A stretch of DNA of 16,848 nt, taken from the NCBI GenBank assembly GCA_045545175.1, contig JAZQAK010000035.1, forward strand, positions 1 through 16,848. The letters run 5' to 3'. Below are positions 14,328 to 16,848 of the stretch, piece by piece. The position numbers and the translations under genes are program-made. Position 1 is the first letter of the stretch, and the number at the start of each line of letters is the position of its first letter. This DNA is from RGIG6165 sp045545175 (GTDB lineage: Bacteria; Bacillota; Clostridia; Oscillospirales; Feifaniaceae). The notes under the pieces are model-generated. The model saw only the letters and a list, made by a program, of their open reading frames with translations, ran no database searches and was not told where the DNA came from.

Positions 14328-14355
14328 AAAAGCAGGTCTGTAAGACCTGCTTTTT
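14327..14355. terminator. Bidirectional terminator between histidine phosphatase and DUF3021 gene
   Basis: Perfect arms AAAAAGCAGGTCT (14327-14339) and AGACCTGCTTTTT (14343-14355) with loop GTA. The convergent genes' stop codons overlap its two ends. Confidence 0.93.
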
Positions 14356-14764
14356 ATTTATTCATCAGATTTAATTTTGAATTGAGTTTTCTGCTTGTCA
14401 ACTTGATTGTCGTAACGACTATCACCCACACCGTAAAATAAATGGCCGCAAAAATGAGTGTGAAAATCAAAATCGTTTTTACATCAAATGCAATCCACGT
14501 ATTTACGAGATAGCATATCACGTAGGCAAGATACAACAACCCGAAATGGCAGGTCAGCGATTTAAGCATCGACCACTCTTCAATTTGGTTGAAAACCGAT
14601 GCCCCCGCATGTAAAAACGCCAGCAGATACGTTGATATGATTGCCACAAACATCTGCTTTGCACTCATAGGCGGAACGAAAAGTGCGATTATGCCGACAA
14701 CTATCGGACCGAAGCCGCCGAAAATTAAACCTCTGTGTAAAAAATTCTTCAAATGCTTATTCAT
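14354..14764 (-). CDS. DUF3021-family membrane protein, LytTR partner
   Basis: 136 residues with four hydrophobic segments, near 13-33, 37-58, 68-90 and 95-122, then a basic tail. Layout and sequence (GLIFGGFGPIVVGIIALF near the start, HAGASVFNQIEEW in the middle) fit DUF3021. Genes of this family typically follow a LytTR regulator, as here. In the better-studied streptococcal LytTR systems the small membrane partner restrains the regulator; a similar role is plausible but unproven. The ATG at 14764 overlaps the LytTR stop in TAATG, so the two are translationally coupled. Confidence 0.88.
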   Translation of the reverse strand: MNKHLKNFLHRGLIFGGFGPIVVGIIALFVPPMSAKQMFVAIISTYLLAFLHAGASVFNQIEEWSMLKSLTCHFGLLYLAYVICYLVNTWIAFDVKTILIFTLIFAAIYFTVWVIVVTTIKLTSRKLNSKLNLMNK

Positions 14765-15192
14765 TACAAGCCCATCCTTTCCTTGACGGTTTTCATCCGT
14801 CTTCTTGAAACGTAGTCGCTGTATCCGTTGTCGAAAATCACCCTGAGTGTGCCCGAAAACGACGCGTCAAACTGCTTTACGTGCTTCATATTGGCTATGC
14901 ACGATTGATTTATCTTTACAAAATTTCCGGGAAGCCTCTCCTCCAGTTGTCTGAGCCTCAATTTGAGTTCGTATTTTTCATTCTGCGTTACGGCATACAC
15001 TTTGTTGTCCACAACAAAGCACCTCACCTCGCCCAGATTCAGCCTCACGGCTCTTTTATCAACGTAGCCGACAAGTTCAAAGGCATTTTCTTCGACAAGC
15101 TGTTCAATTTGTGTCACCAAATCCGTCTTTTCACGGGCATAGATTACGACTTCCTCATCACGTTCTTTGCCGATTATAACCGTACATTTCAC
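14764..15192 (-). CDS. LytTR-domain transcriptional regulator
   Basis: 142 residues with no receiver domain. The C-terminal LytTR DNA-binding domain occupies about residues 45-140, with the landmarks NFVKINQSCIANMKHVKQF, GTLRVIFDNG and YVSRRRMKTVKERMGL. The N-terminal 40 residues are a short alpha/beta region. The start is read as GTG at 15192 because AGGGGGT lies 6 bases upstream; a GTG 21 bases further up lacks a ribosome site. Lacking a phospho-acceptor domain and paired with a DUF3021 membrane protein, it belongs to the stand-alone LytTR regulatory systems. The promoter and a pair of candidate binding repeats lie just upstream, which suggests self-activation. Confidence 0.92.
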   Translation of the reverse strand: MKCTVIIGKERDEEVVIYAREKTDLVTQIEQLVEENAFELVGYVDKRAVRLNLGEVRCFVVDNKVYAVTQNEKYELKLRLRQLEERLPGNFVKINQSCIANMKHVKQFDASFSGTLRVIFDNGYSDYVSRRRMKTVKERMGL

Positions 15193-15213
15193 TGAAATAC
15201 CCCCTTTGACCAC

Positions 15214-15242
15214 ATCTTATCATCCTGTCGGTGCATTTTCAA
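15214..15242 (-). promoter_or_regulatory. Promoter of the LytTR-DUF3021 operon
   Basis: On the minus strand TTGAAA (15237-15242), 17 bases, TAAGAT (15214-15219), ending 21 bases before the GTG start. Confidence 0.65.
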
Positions 15243-15252
15243 TCGATTAACA

Positions 15253-15282
15253 CTCTTCGGTCATTTTTTCAAGGTAAACGGT
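15253..15282 (-). promoter_or_regulatory. Candidate LytTR operator (two direct repeats)
   Basis: On the minus strand ACCGTTTAC (15274-15282) and ACCGAAGAG (15253-15261) start 21 bases apart, 10 bases upstream of the -35. The first fits the published LytTR pattern [TA][AC][CA]GTTN[AG][TG] at all but the last position; the second keeps ACCG and the A at position 8. LytTR proteins bind paired direct repeats at this spacing. Confidence 0.4.
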
Positions 15283-15284
15283 AA

Positions 15285-15313
15285 AAAACCCCCGTTTTGA
15301 AAACGGGGGTTTT
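15285..15313 (-). terminator. Terminator of diaminopimelate dehydrogenase gene
   Basis: Fourteen-base arms (15285-15298 and 15300-15313) around one G with a C5/G5 core, ending in six T on the minus strand. It lies 2 bases beyond the ddh stop and just upstream of the LytTR promoter region. Confidence 0.9.
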
Positions 15314-15315
15314 AT

Positions 15316-16299
15316 TTAAAGCATAGTGGATATCAATTCATCAAAGTTTTTTTCACTCAGGTACTTGGGTGCTATGTCAAACGCCGTCATACAGCCTTTT
15401 TCGCCTTTTTGTGACAAGTTCCACGCCGCCCTCGCATACGCCGCAAGTACGGACGCCGTAAATTCGGGGTTTGAATCAAGTTTCAGGCGATACTCTATAA
15501 TGTGCTGGTTTTCACCATTAACGCCCGTTCTGCCGCTTCTGATTACGAAACCGCCGTGGGGAATCGTGCTGTGATTTGCCTTCATTTCTTCAGCACTTAT
15601 AAAATGCACCGTCGTGTCGTAATCGGCAAAATAGTTGGGCATCGTCACGATTTCATTTTCAATTTTTGCCTTATCTGCACCTTCTGCTGCAACAACAAAA
15701 CACTCTCTCGTATGCTTCTGTCTTACGGTCAGTTCAGGCTCTTTACCGCTGCGTACGGCTTCAAGCGCTTCTTCAACGGGAATCGTATACTGTTTTGCAT
15801 CAAGAACGCCATCTATTCTGCGTATTGCATCGGAATGTCCCTGACTTACGCCCTTACCCCAGAAGGTATAATCCTTACCGTCAGGCAGAATCGCAGAAGC
15901 GTACATTCTGCTTACCGAAAACATACCGGGGTCCCAGCCTACCGATATAACGGCAACCTTGCCCGATTTTAAGGCCGCCTCGTTTACGTTTTTAAAATGT
16001 ACGGGTATATTAGCGTGATTGTCAAAACTGTCTACCACGTTAAAATACTTTGCAAGTTCGGGAGTCTGCTTCGGAAGGTCTGTCGCACTTCCTCCACAAA
16101 TCACCATAACGTCAATTTTATCAGCCCACGCCGCAGCGTCATCCGCACTGACGACGGGAACGCCGACGGAATTTATTTTAACCGATAACGGATCACGCCT
16201 CGTAAACACGGCAACAAGTTCCATATCCTTTGCCGCATTTACCGCAAGTTCAACGCCTTTTGCGAGATTTCCGTATCCGAAAATGCCAATTCGTATCAT
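15316..16299 (-). CDS. ddh: meso-Diaminopimelate D-dehydrogenase
   Basis: 327 residues, cytoplasmic. Converts tetrahydrodipicolinate, ammonia and NADPH to meso-diaminopimelate in one step, bypassing the succinylase/acetylase route to lysine and peptidoglycan. The N-terminal Rossmann motif is IGIFGYGNLAKG (residues 4-15) and Arg34-Arg35 in FTRRDP fit NADPH selectivity. VVDSFDNHANIP (88-99) and SVGWDPGMFSV (119-129) are the substrate and hinge regions conserved in the family, followed by GHSDAIRRIDGV. Length matches known enzymes (about 320-327). The ATG at 16299 has GAGAGG about 9 bases upstream; the in-frame ATG at 16308 directly abuts that site and is unlikely. It appears monocistronic. The gene implies a meso-DAP-type cell wall. 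Confidence 0.96.
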   Translation of the reverse strand: MIRIGIFGYGNLAKGVELAVNAAKDMELVAVFTRRDPLSVKINSVGVPVVSADDAAAWADKIDVMVICGGSATDLPKQTPELAKYFNVVDSFDNHANIPVHFKNVNEAALKSGKVAVISVGWDPGMFSVSRMYASAILPDGKDYTFWGKGVSQGHSDAIRRIDGVLDAKQYTIPVEEALEAVRSGKEPELTVRQKHTRECFVVAAEGADKAKIENEIVTMPNYFADYDTTVHFISAEEMKANHSTIPHGGFVIRSGRTGVNGENQHIIEYRLKLDSNPEFTASVLAAYARAAWNLSQKGEKGCMTAFDIAPKYLSEKNFDELISTML

Positions 16300-16330
16300 A
16301 TTTATCATCCTCTCTATACACTATACACGT

Positions 16331-16361
16331 ATTATAGACCACAACCCATCTTAAAAGTCAA
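16331..16361 (-). promoter_or_regulatory. Putative promoter of ddh
   Basis: On the minus strand TTGACT (16356-16361) and a perfect TATAAT (16331-16336) with a long 19-base spacer, 31 bases before the start codon. No terminator for the upstream pyrophosphatase gene is evident in 16309-16389, so read-through is also possible. Confidence 0.5.
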
Positions 16362-16389
16362 GTATTTTATTATATAATACTAATGACAT

Positions 16390-16848
16390 TTATTTATCGG
16401 GGAATTCTTTTTTGTAGTTGTCTATTGCCTGCGAGATAATTTTTATTGCATCTTCCCTGTCGCCGACTTCCTTGACGGCAGTAGTCTTGTTCTCAAGATT
16501 CTTATACACCTTGAAGAAGTGACGCATCTCCTCAAAAAGATGTTTGGGAAGCTGGTCGATATTCGTATAAGTGTTATAGTTGGGGTCGTTAAAGGGAATT
16601 GCAACTATCTTCTCGTCGTTTCTGCCGTTGTCAACCATCGAGATAACGCCTATCGGATATGCACGTGCAAGCGTGAGCGGTTCAAGATCCTCCGAGCATA
16701 TTAAAAGCACGTCAAGCGGGTCGTTATCGTCGCCGTAAGTACGGGGAATAAAGCCGTAATTCGCAGGATAGTGCGTTGACGTATATAATATTCTGTCAAG
16801 AATTATAAAACCCGTTTCCTTATCAAGTTCATACTTCTTTTTACTGCC
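16390..16848 (-). CDS. ppa: Inorganic pyrophosphatase, family I (N-terminus beyond window)
   Basis: The last 152 residues of a soluble cytoplasmic pyrophosphatase that hydrolyses PPi to two phosphates and pulls biosynthetic reactions forward. The reading frame runs open to the window edge. The family I signature DxDPxD is seen in YGDDNDPLDVLLIC, where the Asp residues bind Mg2+. Upstream are KKKYELDKETG and THYPANYGFIPRTYGDD, downstream AYPIGVISMVDNGRNDEKIVAIP and a C-terminal helix with EMRHFFKVYKNLE. All are typical. Only the first few dozen residues are missing. The neighbouring ddh is downstream on the same strand, 90 bases away. Confidence 0.95.
   Translation of the reverse strand, partial: GSKKKYELDKETGFIILDRILYTSTHYPANYGFIPRTYGDDNDPLDVLLICSEDLEPLTLARAYPIGVISMVDNGRNDEKIVAIPFNDPNYNTYTNIDQLPKHLFEEMRHFFKVYKNLENKTTAVKEVGDREDAIKIISQAIDNYKKEFPDK

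Overview
The window looks like chromosomal DNA of a low-to-mid-GC, Gram-positive anaerobe of the class Clostridia, most likely a gut Oscillospiraceae/Ruminococcaceae relative. This is inferred from strong AGGAGG-type ribosome sites, consensus sigma-A promoters, compact operons separated by hairpin terminators, a meso-diaminopimelate dehydrogenase, a CotJC-type manganese catalase, a YtrA-type GntR/ABC operon, a LytTR/DUF3021 pair and a YitT protein. No insertion sequence, prophage, CRISPR array or rRNA was seen. Base and codon use look uniform, so nothing points clearly to recent transfer.

Layout. 201-2107 (minus): a membrane-anchored protein of unknown function followed by dUTPase. 2309-2385 (plus): a CAU-anticodon tRNA, best read as tRNA-Ile2 rather than tRNA-Met, with its own promoter and terminator. 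2502-3341 (plus): an AraC-family regulator, convergent with the minus-strand operon 7365-3359 that encodes a GH38 alpha-mannosidase, a ROK sugar kinase and a GmhA-like SIS isomerase. 7597-8451 (plus): a HAD phosphatase, divergent from the mannosidase operon. 8578-9240 (minus): manganese catalase. 9347-9422 (minus): tRNA-Pro(UGG), divergent from 9565-12513 (plus), an autoregulated GntR repressor, ABC ATPase and large permease. 12650-14327 (plus): YitT protein, DUF1294 membrane protein and histidine phosphatase. 15192-14354 (minus): LytTR regulator and DUF3021 membrane protein. 16299-15316 (minus): diaminopimelate dehydrogenase. 16848-16390 (minus): family I inorganic pyrophosphatase, cut by the window edge.

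How genes work together. The best candidate for an incompletely described system is the GH38-ROK-SIS operon. It reads as an intracellular route in which a mannoside is hydrolysed, the released sugar is phosphorylated, and the sugar phosphate is isomerised. The SIS protein keeps all four metal ligands of GmhA although no heptose pathway is visible, and the kinase lacks the usual ROK zinc cysteines. The convergent AraC protein is the likely regulator: a 21-bp-spaced direct repeat lies at the -35 position of the operon's putative promoter. No transporter for the substrate is in the window. The GntR operon has a clean inverted-repeat operator just downstream of its -10 element, and the LytTR gene has a candidate direct-repeat operator upstream of its -35. 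Both look autoregulated.
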